A program made the position numbers and the translations under genes. From assembly GCF_002379095.1 (NCBI RefSeq), contig NZ_NBZV01000002.1, forward strand, positions 1-64,000: DNA of 64,000 nucleotides. The letters are read 5' to 3'. The DNA is from Polaromonas sp. AER18D-145. GTDB taxonomy: Bacteria > Pseudomonadota > Gammaproteobacteria > Burkholderiales > Burkholderiaceae_C. Positions 56,703 to 64,000 of this stretch are shown here, in pieces. The notes under the pieces are model-generated. The model saw only the letters and a program-made list of their open reading frames with translations, was not told the DNA's origin and searched no databases. Each line of letters starts with the position of its first letter. Positions within the stretch are counted from its first letter, which is position 1.

Positions 56703-56794
56703 CCAGCCGGGGCCGCGGAACCGGCTCCGCCGGGCCGCAGGCGCAGCGCCCCCCCGGGGGGCAGCGCAGTACGCGAAGCGACAAGCGTGGGGGC
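56703..56794. repeat. GC-rich repeat, copy 2 (between glnB and nadE)
   Basis: The 92-bp unit CCAGCCGGGGCCGCGG to AAGCGTGGGGGCC has the CGCCCCCCCGGGGGGCA centre. It resembles copy 1 and the copy in the acyltransferase-like gene. Confidence 0.85.
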
Positions 56795-56801
56795 CGTGTC
56801 T

Positions 56802-58490
56802 TCATGCATGAAATTTATTGGTGACAGGATAGCGCCAATCCTTGCCGAAGCTCCGGTGGGTAACCCGGATGCCTATCGGCGCCTGGCGGCGCTTGTACTC
56901 ATTGATTTTGATGAGCCGGGTCACACGTTCGACCACGACACGGTCAAAACCTTCCGCCACAATGGCCGCTATGCTCTCGTCGTTTTCCATGTAGCGCTGC
57001 AGGATCGCGTCGAGCACCTCGTAAGGCGGCAGGCTGTCCTGGTCGGTCTGGTCGGCGCGCAGTTCGGCGCTGGGCGGGCGCGTGATGATGCGCTCGGGAA
57101 TCGGGTTGCTGCCGGTGCCGTAGGGGTCGTTCTCGTTGCGCCACTGCGCCAGCCGGAACACCGTGGTTTTCAGCAGGTCCTTGATGACGGCAAAGCCACC
57201 GGCCATGTCGCCGTACAGCGTGCAGTAACCGGTCGCCATTTCGCTCTTGTTGCCGGTGGTCAGCACGATCGCGCCGAACTTGTTGGACAACGCCATCAGG
57301 AACACGCCGCGGATGCGCGCCTGGATGTTTTCCTCGGTGGTGTCTTCGGGCAGGCCCCTGAATTCACCTGCCAGCGAGGCCTTGAAGGCTTCAAACTCGG
57401 GGATGATGGAAATCTCGTCGTAACGCACCTTCAAACGCGCGGCCATGTCGCGTGCGTCTATCCAGGAGATGTCGGCCGTGTAGGGCGACGGCATCATCAC
57501 CGTGCGCACCTTGTCAGCGCCCAGCGCGTCCACCGCAATCGCCAGCACCAGCGCCGAGTCGATGCCGCCGGACAGGCCCAGGATGGCGCCGGGAAAGCCG
57601 TTTTTACCGAGGTAATCGCGCACACCCAGCACCAGCGCGTCCCACAAATCCGCTTCGGCGCTGCGTAGCGGCACCTCGCTCGCTATCAAATAAATAGCGC
57701 CTGGCGCACGTTCCGCCTGGACCGGGAACAGATTTTCCCTGAAACTTTCGGCCCGGCCGGCCAGCGCGCCGTCGGCCTGCAGGGCAAAGGAGTGCCCCTC
57801 GAAAACAATTTCGTCCTGCCCGCCCACCAGGTGGGCGTACACCATGGGCAGGCCGGTGGCCAGCACGCGCTCACGCATCATGCGTTCGCGTTCGCCGCCC
57901 TTGCCCACATGGAAAGGCGAGGCGTTGATGACGGCCAGCAGCTCGGCGCCCGCCTCTTTGGCCAGCCGCGCGGGCTCCTCGAACCAGGCGTCCTCGCAGA
58001 TCAGCAGGCCGACCCGGACCGCGTCGGCGCCCTCGCCGGCTTCGAACACGCAGACGCCCTGCCCCGGCGTGAAATACCGGCGCTCGTCGAACACCTGGTA
58101 GTTGGGCAGCTCGCGCTTGGCATAGGTGTGGATCACCACGCCTTCGCGCAGCACCCGGGCCGCGTTGTGGCGCTGGTGCACCGATACACTTTTGGTGCGC
58201 AGGCCGCGGCCACTGTCCCCATGGGTCGGCGTGCCCACCACCACCGTCAGCCCTTTTAACCCGGCCAGTTCCCGGGCCACCAGATTCACGGCATCATCAC
58301 AGGCCTGGATGAAAGAGCGGCGCAAAAACAGGTCTTCGGCGGCGTAGCCGCATATCGCCATCTCGGGTGTGAGCAGCAGGCGCACACCGTCGGCATAGGC
58401 CAGACGGGCGGCGTCAATGATTTTTTGCGCGTTGCCCGGCATGTCGCCAACGCAGTAGTTCAATTGGGCAACGCAGATTTTGAGAGTCAT
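56802..58490 (-). CDS. nadE: Glutamine-dependent NAD+ synthetase
   Basis: NadE converts deamido-NAD to NAD. The 562-residue protein has an N-terminal nitrilase-like glutaminase (E in LLTPEMAICGYAAEDL, K in YAKRELPNYQVFDE, C in LLICEDAW) and a C-terminal synthetase with the P-loop LGLSGGIDSALVLAIA. Residues of about 261-270 (PGAIYLIASE) are encoded by a GATAGC-family repeat. The start codon overlaps that of the divergent acyltransferase-like gene by two bases. Confidence 0.95.
   Translation of the reverse strand: MTLKICVAQLNYCVGDMPGNAQKIIDAARLAYADGVRLLLTPEMAICGYAAEDLFLRRSFIQACDDAVNLVARELAGLKGLTVVVGTPTHGDSGRGLRTKSVSVHQRHNAARVLREGVVIHTYAKRELPNYQVFDERRYFTPGQGVCVFEAGEGADAVRVGLLICEDAWFEEPARLAKEAGAELLAVINASPFHVGKGGERERMMRERVLATGLPMVYAHLVGGQDEIVFEGHSFALQADGALAGRAESFRENLFPVQAERAPGAIYLIASEVPLRSAEADLWDALVLGVRDYLGKNGFPGAILGLSGGIDSALVLAIAVDALGADKVRTVMMPSPYTADISWIDARDMAARLKVRYDEISIIPEFEAFKASLAGEFRGLPEDTTEENIQARIRGVFLMALSNKFGAIVLTTGNKSEMATGYCTLYGDMAGGFAVIKDLLKTTVFRLAQWRNENDPYGTGSNPIPERIITRPPSAELRADQTDQDSLPPYEVLDAILQRYMENDESIAAIVAEGFDRVVVERVTRLIKINEYKRRQAPIGIRVTHRSFGKDWRYPVTNKFHA
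57679..57710. repeat. GATAGC-family repeat inside nadE
   Basis: GCTATCAAATAAATAGCGCC is translated in frame as part of the linker between the glutaminase and synthetase domains. Confidence 0.65.
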
Positions 58491-59865
58491 GAAAAAAGAA
58501 AAACCGGTTGATGCTGTGACTGAAAACGATTATGTCATCCGCGTGCTGGATTCGCCGCTGCAGGTCCCGGCCGCCGACTGGAACGCCCTGCTCGCGGCCC
58601 AGCCGGGTGACGGCAGCCTGAACCCCTTCATGCGCCACGAGTACCTCGCCGCCATGCTGGAAAGCGGCAGCGCCACCGCGCAAACCGGCTGGACCGCGCG
58701 TTTTGTCACGCTGTCCCGGGGCACGCAGCTGGTCGGCGCCTGCCCGCTGTACCTGAAAGACCACTCCTACGGCGAATACGTGTTCGACCACGCCTGGGCC
58801 AATGCCTATCACCAGCATGGCTTGCCCTACTACCCCAAGGCCCTGGTGGCGCCGCCCTTCACGCCCGTACCCGGCCCGCGGTTGCTGGCGCATGATGCCG
58901 TCACCCGCACGTTGCTGGTGAAGGCGCTACTGGCCTGGTGCGCCGAAGAAGGGTTGTCCTCGCTGCACCTGCTGTTTGCCAGTGACGCGGACGTCGCCGC
59001 CTGCGAGGAAGCCGGGCTGATGCTCCGCCACAACGTGCAATTCCATTGGACGAATAGTGCCCCCACGCTTGTCACTTCGTGTACTGCGCTGCCCCCCGAG
59101 GGGGCGCTGCGCCTGCGGCCCGGCAAAGCCGGTTCCGCGGCCCCGGTTGGTGAAGACGGTGCACCTCGCCTCGGCAACACCCGCCCCTTTCGCGACTTCG
59201 ACGACTTCCTGATGTCGCTGAGCCAGGAAAAGCGCAAGAAAATCCGCCAGGAGCGGCGCAAGGTGCTTGACGCCGGCGTGCGCTTCCGCTGGTCGCTGGG
59301 CAAAGACATCAGCGCTGCCGACTGGGACTTTTTCTACCGCTGCTACGAGCGCACCTACTACGAGCACGGCAACGCACCCTACCTGAGCCGCGACTTTTTC
59401 CAGCGCATGCAGGGCACCATGCCGGAGAACTGGCTGCTGTTTGTGGCAGAGCGGGACGGCCGCCCCATCGCTACTAGTTTGATAGCTGTCAGCGCAGGTG
59501 GTACAAAGGCCGAAGGCCAATTTGGTTCCATCACACCGTCCCGGGTTGCGTATGGCCGCTACTGGGGTGCGCTGGAACGCGTCGACTGCCTGCACTTCGA
59601 GGCCTGTTATTACCAGCCGCTGCAATGGTGCATGGAACACGGCTACCAGCGCTTCGAAGGCGGCGCCCAGGGCGAGCACAAAATGGCGCGCGCCCTGCTG
59701 CCGGTCAAGACCACCAGTGCCCACTGGCTGGCACACCCGGCCTTTGCCGATGCGGTGGAGCGCTTCCTGGAACGCGAGGGCGAAGGCATGGCCGGCTACA
59801 TGGAAGAACTGGAGCGGCGCAACCCGTTCCGGCAGGCGGAGCCCGGCGGCCATGCCCCCTTGTGA
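58489..59865 (+). CDS. GNAT-like acyltransferase-related protein (DUF482)
   Basis: The 458-residue protein resembles the DUF482/FemAB-like acyltransferase group: SLNPFMRHEYLAAMLESGS, CPLYLKDHSYGEYVFDHAWANAY, then EKRKKIRQERRKVLDAG and HFEACYYQPLQWCMEHGYQRFEGGAQGEHK. Two repeats are translated in frame: a GC-rich one gives LPPEGALRLRPGKAG (about 203-217), and a GATAGC-type one gives ATSLIAVSAGG. Its start codon overlaps the nadE start by two bases on the other strand. The substrate is unknown. Confidence 0.82.
   Translation: MKKEKPVDAVTENDYVIRVLDSPLQVPAADWNALLAAQPGDGSLNPFMRHEYLAAMLESGSATAQTGWTARFVTLSRGTQLVGACPLYLKDHSYGEYVFDHAWANAYHQHGLPYYPKALVAPPFTPVPGPRLLAHDAVTRTLLVKALLAWCAEEGLSSLHLLFASDADVAACEEAGLMLRHNVQFHWTNSAPTLVTSCTALPPEGALRLRPGKAGSAAPVGEDGAPRLGNTRPFRDFDDFLMSLSQEKRKKIRQERRKVLDAGVRFRWSLGKDISAADWDFFYRCYERTYYEHGNAPYLSRDFFQRMQGTMPENWLLFVAERDGRPIATSLIAVSAGGTKAEGQFGSITPSRVAYGRYWGALERVDCLHFEACYYQPLQWCMEHGYQRFEGGAQGEHKMARALLPVKTTSAHWLAHPAFADAVERFLEREGEGMAGYMEELERRNPFRQAEPGGHAPL
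59059..59150. repeat. GC-rich repeat, copy 3, inside the acyltransferase-like gene
   Basis: Inverted relative to copies 1 and 2: GCCCCCACGCTTGTCACTTC to GGTTCCGCGGCCCCGG. It keeps the reading frame open for about 31 codons. Confidence 0.88.
59471..59524. repeat. GATAGC-family repeat inside the acyltransferase-like gene
   Basis: TAGTTTGATAGCTGTCAGCG, then AAAGGCCGAAGGCCAATTT. It is translated in frame. Confidence 0.75.
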
Positions 59866-59871
59866 CGCTAC

Positions 59872-59930
59872 AGTATTCATAGCTATCTGCGCTCGTCCCG
59901 ATTGGGCTGGAGGCCAATTTGGCGTATAAG
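59872..59930. repeat. GATAGC-family repeat after the acyltransferase-like gene
   Basis: ATTCATAGCTATCTGCGCTC, then TGGGCTGGAGGCCAATTTGG. It lies 7 nt after the preceding stop codon. Confidence 0.7.
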
Positions 59931-59980
59931 GACAGTTGATTCAAGCTTTTTCTGAAACCCTGCTTCACCCCTTTTTTTTC

Positions 59981-60763
59981 ATGCTTGATGCCACCACCGA
60001 TGCCCCCGGCCCCGCCACGCTGGGCCGCGCCCATGCGCGCCGCCTGCGCGAGATCTACCGCTCCATCGGCTGGCCCTGCCAAGACCTGCTGGAAATCGAG
60101 TTGCTCGCCGCTGGCCTGCTGCAACGTGTCGCCGGCCCGTCAGGCCATGAAACCCTGCGTGTCACCGATGCCGGCGTCAGCTGCCTGGCCGCAACGCTGG
60201 TGCGCAACCGCGAGGCCCTGTCGGCACACGAGGCGCTGGTCGAACGCGTGGCCTGCGACATGGTGCGCGCGGGCCGCATCACCTGGCGGGCGTTGAGCCT
60301 GCGCGCGCAGCTGCCGCCACTGGCCGACGGCGCCGCCGCACGCTGGTGCATGGTGCGGCCCGACGTGTTTTCAATCCGCAATACCTCGGTAGAAGCCTAT
60401 GTCGAACCCGTTGTTCACGAGATCAAGGTGAAGCGCTCCGACCTGCTGGGTGACCTGCGTCGGCCCGAAAAACGCGGCGCCTACCTCGATTTGGGCGGTG
60501 AGTGCTGGTACGTGCTGGGCTGCGACGCCAAAGGCCGGCCCATCGCCGCCCCCGACGAAGTTCCGCCGGAATGCGGCGTGATGCAGGTCGAAGGACAACG
60601 GCTGGTGGTGGCCCGCGCCGCGCCGCGGCGGCCCCGCCAGACCCTGCCTTTCGGCGTGTGGGTCGCGCTGGCCAAGGCCACGCCCGTCGCCGGTCTGCGC
60701 GATGACGAACAGGGCCTGCTGGGCGATGCCGACACCCACCCTCCAGAGAAAGAACCCGCATGA
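59981..60763 (+). CDS. Putative PD-(D/E)XK nuclease-like protein
   Basis: The protein of about 260 residues has a helical N-terminal part resembling a winged-helix (RLREIYRSIGWPCQDLLEIELLAAGLLQRV), then a segment matching the PD-(D/E)XK pattern: RPDVFSIRNTS, VHEIKVKRSDLLGDLRRPEKRGAYLDLGGECWYVLG. The D..E-x-K spacing and the following Arg/Asp/Lys helix resemble MmcB-like repair nucleases. A TTG 45 nt upstream, in a repeat, is an alternative start. The last codons overlap the next gene (ATGA). The nuclease role is inferred. Confidence 0.65.
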   Translation: MLDATTDAPGPATLGRAHARRLREIYRSIGWPCQDLLEIELLAAGLLQRVAGPSGHETLRVTDAGVSCLAATLVRNREALSAHEALVERVACDMVRAGRITWRALSLRAQLPPLADGAAARWCMVRPDVFSIRNTSVEAYVEPVVHEIKVKRSDLLGDLRRPEKRGAYLDLGGECWYVLGCDAKGRPIAAPDEVPPECGVMQVEGQRLVVARAAPRRPRQTLPFGVWVALAKATPVAGLRDDEQGLLGDADTHPPEKEPA

Positions 60764-61089
60764 AAAAGCAAGCCGGCACCGGCCATTACCAGGTCAAGCT
60801 CGTCGAGTGCCCCAGCCTCGGCCCCGACGAACGCGCTGCGGCGGAGCTGCGTTTTCGCATGTCGCTTGAATTTTCCCTGGGCGGCCCCGACCAGGTGTTG
60901 CCGTCCCTGCAGGCCTACATGCTGGTGCAATCGCTCAACGAAGACTTGCCGCTGGACGAGCGGGCGTCGGAAGCCGAGGAGCAGGTCATCGCGCTGTGGG
61001 AGAACGCCGAGGCAGACGCGATCCTCGCGGCATTTCGCCCTTTGAGCCGGGACATGGGCGATGCCCGCTTTGAAATCGTTCCGCTGTAG
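60760..61089 (+). CDS. Hypothetical protein coupled to the nuclease-like gene
   Basis: The 109-residue acidic protein (KLVECPSLGPDERAAAELRFRMSLEFSLGG; LPLDERASEAEEQVIALWENAEADAILAAFRPL) has no recognised domain. Its ATG overlaps the preceding stop by 4 nt, so it is translationally coupled and may work with the nuclease-like protein. Confidence 0.65.
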   Translation: MKKQAGTGHYQVKLVECPSLGPDERAAAELRFRMSLEFSLGGPDQVLPSLQAYMLVQSLNEDLPLDERASEAEEQVIALWENAEADAILAAFRPLSRDMGDARFEIVPL

Positions 61090-61100
61090 GTCCACCGCCT

Positions 61101-61502
61101 TCAGCGCACAAGCAGCAGGACCAGGCTGGCCAGCGCCGCCACGCCGACCAGCACCAGCGCGGCCGCCAACCATGCCATGCGGCGCCGCTGCGTCTCGATG
61201 CGCAAAATGAGTTGCGTGTTCTGCTCGGCCAGCGCCTTGATCAGCTCCGAAGACGCGAGCATCTGTTCCTGCAGTTCTTTGGTCGCCGTTTCCAGCTCAC
61301 TGACATGCGCAGTCAGGGCGGTGATGGCCCGCGCCTCTGGCGACAGCGCCGCCTGAGTGGCATCGGCGACCTGCGCGCCGGCCGAAGGTTTCCTGCCCAC
61401 CGCATTCCACAATTTTTTCGCGCCCGCAGCAACCTTGGGGGCGTTGCTCACCACCTCGGCCCACGGGACACTTTGCAACACAGTCCACCAACCTATCGCC
61501 AT
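61101..61502 (-). CDS. Hypothetical coiled-coil membrane protein
   Basis: The 133-residue protein has a short N-terminal part with GAKKLWNAVGRK, a predicted coiled coil (ITALTAHVSELETATKELQEQMLASSELIKALAEQN in residues 60-95) and a C-terminal hydrophobic helix (WLAAALVLVGVAALASLVLLLV) ending at the last residue. This is the layout of a small tail-anchored protein. I do not recognise a family. It converges on the preceding hypothetical gene, 11 nt apart. Confidence 0.65.
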   Translation of the reverse strand: MAIGWWTVLQSVPWAEVVSNAPKVAAGAKKLWNAVGRKPSAGAQVADATQAALSPEARAITALTAHVSELETATKELQEQMLASSELIKALAEQNTQLILRIETQRRRMAWLAAALVLVGVAALASLVLLLVR

Positions 61503-61751
61503 AAAGCCACCTTTCGGGAATTTTTCACACTGACCGCCGGCACCGGGAAGCGGCAGCGTGCGAACATCAGGCGTTCACCCTAACATGGCGGGAAACGCCA
61601 CCGAGGGTCCATGTCAATAACGCCCCACGTACAAGTCGCCATAAGGCCTGTTCGCCCGGGACAAAACCTGGCACCCCCTACACTGAGACATCGTCATCCA
61701 AGTGAGGCCTGTTCCTGCGAAGCCGCGATACCTCTGCCCAAGAAAATAGAC

Positions 61752-62132
61752 ATGATCCATTTCACGCCGCAACAATGGCAGATGCTGGTCGAGGCCAGCG
61801 CCCAGGAGCCCCAGCCACTGCACCTTGCCGACCTCAGCCTGCCTTTCGTGTACGACAGGATGATTGGCGTGTTTCACTGTGCAGCTGGCCGCCATCGCCT
61901 GGCCATGTCTCTGCTGCTGGCATTCAGGCACGGCTGCGACAGCGGCATCGAGGTCGGAGAAAAGCTCAGGCTGGAATTTCCGGACGACACGGCCGACCGG
62001 TGGCTGGAAGAAACCCCGGGCGCCGCCTTTCGCAGTTCCGTGGGTCGCAAGGTGCAGGCCGGCAAGCGGGCCAGCCTAGCCCTCATTGAAAAACGCTGGC
62101 TGGGCGAGGTCGAGTACCTGTTCGAAGACTAG
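61752..62132 (+). CDS. Hypothetical protein
   Basis: The 126-residue protein (FTPQQWQMLVEASAQEPQPL; DLSLPFVYDRMIGVFHCAAGRHRLAMSLLLAFRHG; AGKRASLALIEKRWLGEVEYLFED) is mostly helical with no recognised domain. The ATG gives MIHFTPQQ; the longer frame has no ribosome site. It converges on the histidine kinase gene, 13 nt apart. Confidence 0.55.
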   Translation: MIHFTPQQWQMLVEASAQEPQPLHLADLSLPFVYDRMIGVFHCAAGRHRLAMSLLLAFRHGCDSGIEVGEKLRLEFPDDTADRWLEETPGAAFRSSVGRKVQAGKRASLALIEKRWLGEVEYLFED

Positions 62133-62145
62133 AACACACTCACAC

Positions 62146-64000
62146 TCACACTGGCGCCGGCTCCAGCGTAAAGCGGAAAATCACGCCCTGTCCGGGCGCC
62201 GACTCAGCCCACACCGTGCCTCCGTGGCGGCCGATGATCCGGCGCACACTGGCCAGCACAACGTCCGCACGTGGCAGCTCTGTCGGCCCCTGCGGCGTCT
62301 CGCACTCGTCCGGCACCGTCCCGGCAGCCCTGGATTTAACTCCGGAGCCGTTGTCCCTGACAAAGTAAACCGCCTGCCCTTGTGCCGATGGCGCCATGCC
62401 GACGACGATTTCAGCCTCCGGATTACGGACGGTGTGTTTCCATGCGCTGCCAATCAGGTTCGCCATGACGGTGGCAATCAGCCGCGCATCCCCTTGCCCG
62501 ACCAGCGAACTTTCAACCACGGCCTGGACCCTGCGCTGGGGGTCGCGCTGCCGGCAGGCTGACAACGCCTTGTCGGCGATCGCGGACAGGTCCAGGGTCT
62601 GCATTTTCATGGGCGCACGGGACACGTGGGCGAGTTCGAGGAGTGCATCGATCATGTCCGCCATGCGGTCCACGCCGGCCTGGATGCGGTTCAGGTAGTG
62701 CTTCTGCTTGTCGTCCATGGACGCGCCGCCATTGCGCTTGAGCAGATCGGCGAAGCCCTCGATCGCCACCAGCGGAGAGCGCAGGTCATGCGCCATCACG
62801 TGCGAGAAATGTTCGAGGTCCTCGTTGGCCGCCTGAAGTTCTGCCGTGCGATCACGCACGCGCTGCTCCAGCGTCGCGTTGAGGTTGAGGATTTCTTCTT
62901 CCGCCTTTTTTCTCTCGGTGATGTCGCGAACAAAGGTGCTGCTCATCTGCCGGTGCCGGCTGTCCGTGTACGTGGTGGAAGAAAGCTCAGCCAGAAAAGT
63001 GCTCCCGTCTGCACGCCGCAGAATCAGCTCCCCCCGGACAAAGCCGGTCCTGGCGCGCTCCTCCAGGAAGCCTGCCAGCCGGGGATCGCGGGTCACATCG
63101 TTGCGCCCAATCCGCCACAGGTCCTGCAGTGCGATGCCTAACATGGCGGAGGCTGCCGGATTCGCGGTGTGGAAGGAGCCGTCCGCGTTGGCCATCAGGT
63201 AGGCATCCGGGCTGTTTTCAAACAGCAGCCGGTACTTTTCCTCGCTTTCCACCAGATCTGCACGTGCACTTTCCAGTTGCCGGTAAGGCCCCTCCATGAA
63301 CTCGACGAAGATGGCCCGGAAAATAAAGAGATAGGCCTCCACCTTGATGACATGGCCCAAGATCAAGTACTGGTCGTGGAAGGTCGAATACAGGGTAAAA
63401 CACAGCTCCGACAGGGCCATCAGGCAGGCGGCGGCAAAAAGCGGAACCAGCGGATAGGGCTGCGGCTCGCGCATGCGCAGGTAGAAGCCGGCGGCCGCCG
63501 CGAGATTAAGAACGATGACCAGGTATTCCACCGCTATCTTGGTACGCGTGAGCCCCGAACCGGGCACAAAAAACCAGGTCATGATGGCCGGCTCGACCAG
63601 CCCGTAGACCGAGACCCCCAGCGCAAAAATCAGGCTCAGGCCGAGCAGCCAGTGACGCTCCTTGTTTTCGATGCGGCGGTTCCAGGGCTGGAACGCAATC
63701 GCCAGCAAGGCGCCGGCCACCATCAGGCGGGCCGCCAGGAAAAACGAGATTGCCTTGCCGTCTTTGGCCGGGATGAGGAACGCCGGCATGCCGTCGTAGG
63801 ACAGCAGGTGGACAAAATCAAGAATGGCCACGCCGAAGAAGACGGTACAAAGCAGCGCCACATTGCTGCGGCCCTCCCGCGAAAAGGTGACCCAGCCAGC
63901 GGAAAACACCAGCATGGAGACAATGATGGACACCGTCTCGAACAGGGTGTGCAAATTCGTGTGGACTGCGGCCGGCAGCTCAAAATGCAGCGAGGGGACC
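62146..64000 (-). CDS. MASE3-PAS histidine kinase, degenerate ATPase, 5' end outside window
   Basis: The frame continues past the right edge, so the N-terminus is missing; the first visible residues (LHFELPAAVHTN) fit a MASE3 sensor start. Seven or so membrane helices follow, then a PAS domain (YRLLFENSPDAYLMANADGSF), a coiled coil and a HisKA domain with the phospho-acceptor in FSHVMAHDLRSPLVAIEGF. The ATPase domain has DNGSGV but a changed N-box (NLIGSAWKHT, Ser in place of the second Asn) and no GTGIGL glycine-rich lid. It may lack kinase activity. Confidence 0.85.
   Translation of the reverse strand, partial: VPSLHFELPAAVHTNLHTLFETVSIIVSMLVFSAGWVTFSREGRSNVALLCTVFFGVAILDFVHLLSYDGMPAFLIPAKDGKAISFFLAARLMVAGALLAIAFQPWNRRIENKERHWLLGLSLIFALGVSVYGLVEPAIMTWFFVPGSGLTRTKIAVEYLVIVLNLAAAAGFYLRMREPQPYPLVPLFAAACLMALSELCFTLYSTFHDQYLILGHVIKVEAYLFIFRAIFVEFMEGPYRQLESARADLVESEEKYRLLFENSPDAYLMANADGSFHTANPAASAMLGIALQDLWRIGRNDVTRDPRLAGFLEERARTGFVRGELILRRADGSTFLAELSSTTYTDSRHRQMSSTFVRDITERKKAEEEILNLNATLEQRVRDRTAELQAANEDLEHFSHVMAHDLRSPLVAIEGFADLLKRNGGASMDDKQKHYLNRIQAGVDRMADMIDALLELAHVSRAPMKMQTLDLSAIADKALSACRQRDPQRRVQAVVESSLVGQGDARLIATVMANLIGSAWKHTVRNPEAEIVVGMAPSAQGQAVYFVRDNGSGVKSRAAGTVPDECETPQGPTELPRADVVLASVRRIIGRHGGTVWAESAPGQGVIFRFTLEPAPV

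Overview
The window is a GC-rich chromosomal segment of a betaproteobacterium, most likely a member of the Comamonadaceae (Polaromonas, Rhodoferax or Variovorax-like). This rests on gene content (ImuA-ImuB-DnaE2, the ilvBHC-pssA-leuA cluster, the sigma factor/DUF3619/DUF3106/RDD operon, the cysI-DUF934-cysHDN operon) and on short interspersed repeats containing GATAGC/GCTATC that I associate with this family from memory. There is no phage, CRISPR array or rRNA; one tRNA (Asn) is present.

Layout. 1-1.3 kb: a TIR-domain protein in less GC-rich sequence. 1.3-5.9 kb: OsmC, a DsbA-like protein, DUF1272, and a hydrolase / phosphoribosyltransferase / erythromycin-esterase-like trio. 5.9-11.7 kb: the SOS mutasome operon imuA-imuB-dnaE2 behind a LexA box, split by a MITE-like element. 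11.7-13.5 kb: lipoprotein, dsbB, parDE. 13.5-18.2 kb: sulfate ABC importer operon (hydrolase-sbp-cysT-cysW-cysA). 18.5-22.3 kb: LysR regulator divergent from azoR, an APC permease and an FMN reductase. 22.4-29.7 kb: small enzymes and unknowns, AlkB plus a second 2-oxoglutarate oxygenase, TrxC, a methyltransferase and a second sulfate-binding protein. 29.9-32.9 kb: YggX, MnmC, a receiver-like protein. 33.1-41 kb: assimilatory sulfate reduction operon (TauE-like exporter, cysI, DUF934, APS reductase cysH, cysD, cysN) followed by a 7Fe ferredoxin and a ferredoxin reductase. 41-46 kb: thiD, tRNA-Asn, aat, bpt, an IclR regulator and a PBP7-like peptidase. 46-52.4 kb: branched-chain amino-acid cluster leuA-pssA-ilvC-ilvH-ilvB with a recognisable leuA attenuator. 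52.7-56.2 kb: sigma factor operon, dgkA and a LOG protein. 56.3-62.1 kb: PII protein, NAD synthetase, an acyltransferase-like protein, a nuclease-like protein and unknowns. The right edge cuts a MASE3-PAS histidine kinase whose ATPase motifs look degenerate.

Two functional themes stand out. Sulfur assimilation is nearly complete: import (Sbp, CysTWA), activation to APS (CysDN, with no APS kinase), reduction by a CC/CxxC-type APS reductase and reduction of sulfite by CysI. No cysJ is present, so the adjacent ferredoxin and reductase are candidate electron donors. The second theme is repeat invasion. At least four repeat families lie between genes and, unusually often, inside reading frames (DnaE2, ImuB, CysW, CysN, NadE and the acyltransferase-like protein), and they supply stop codons or protein termini to others.
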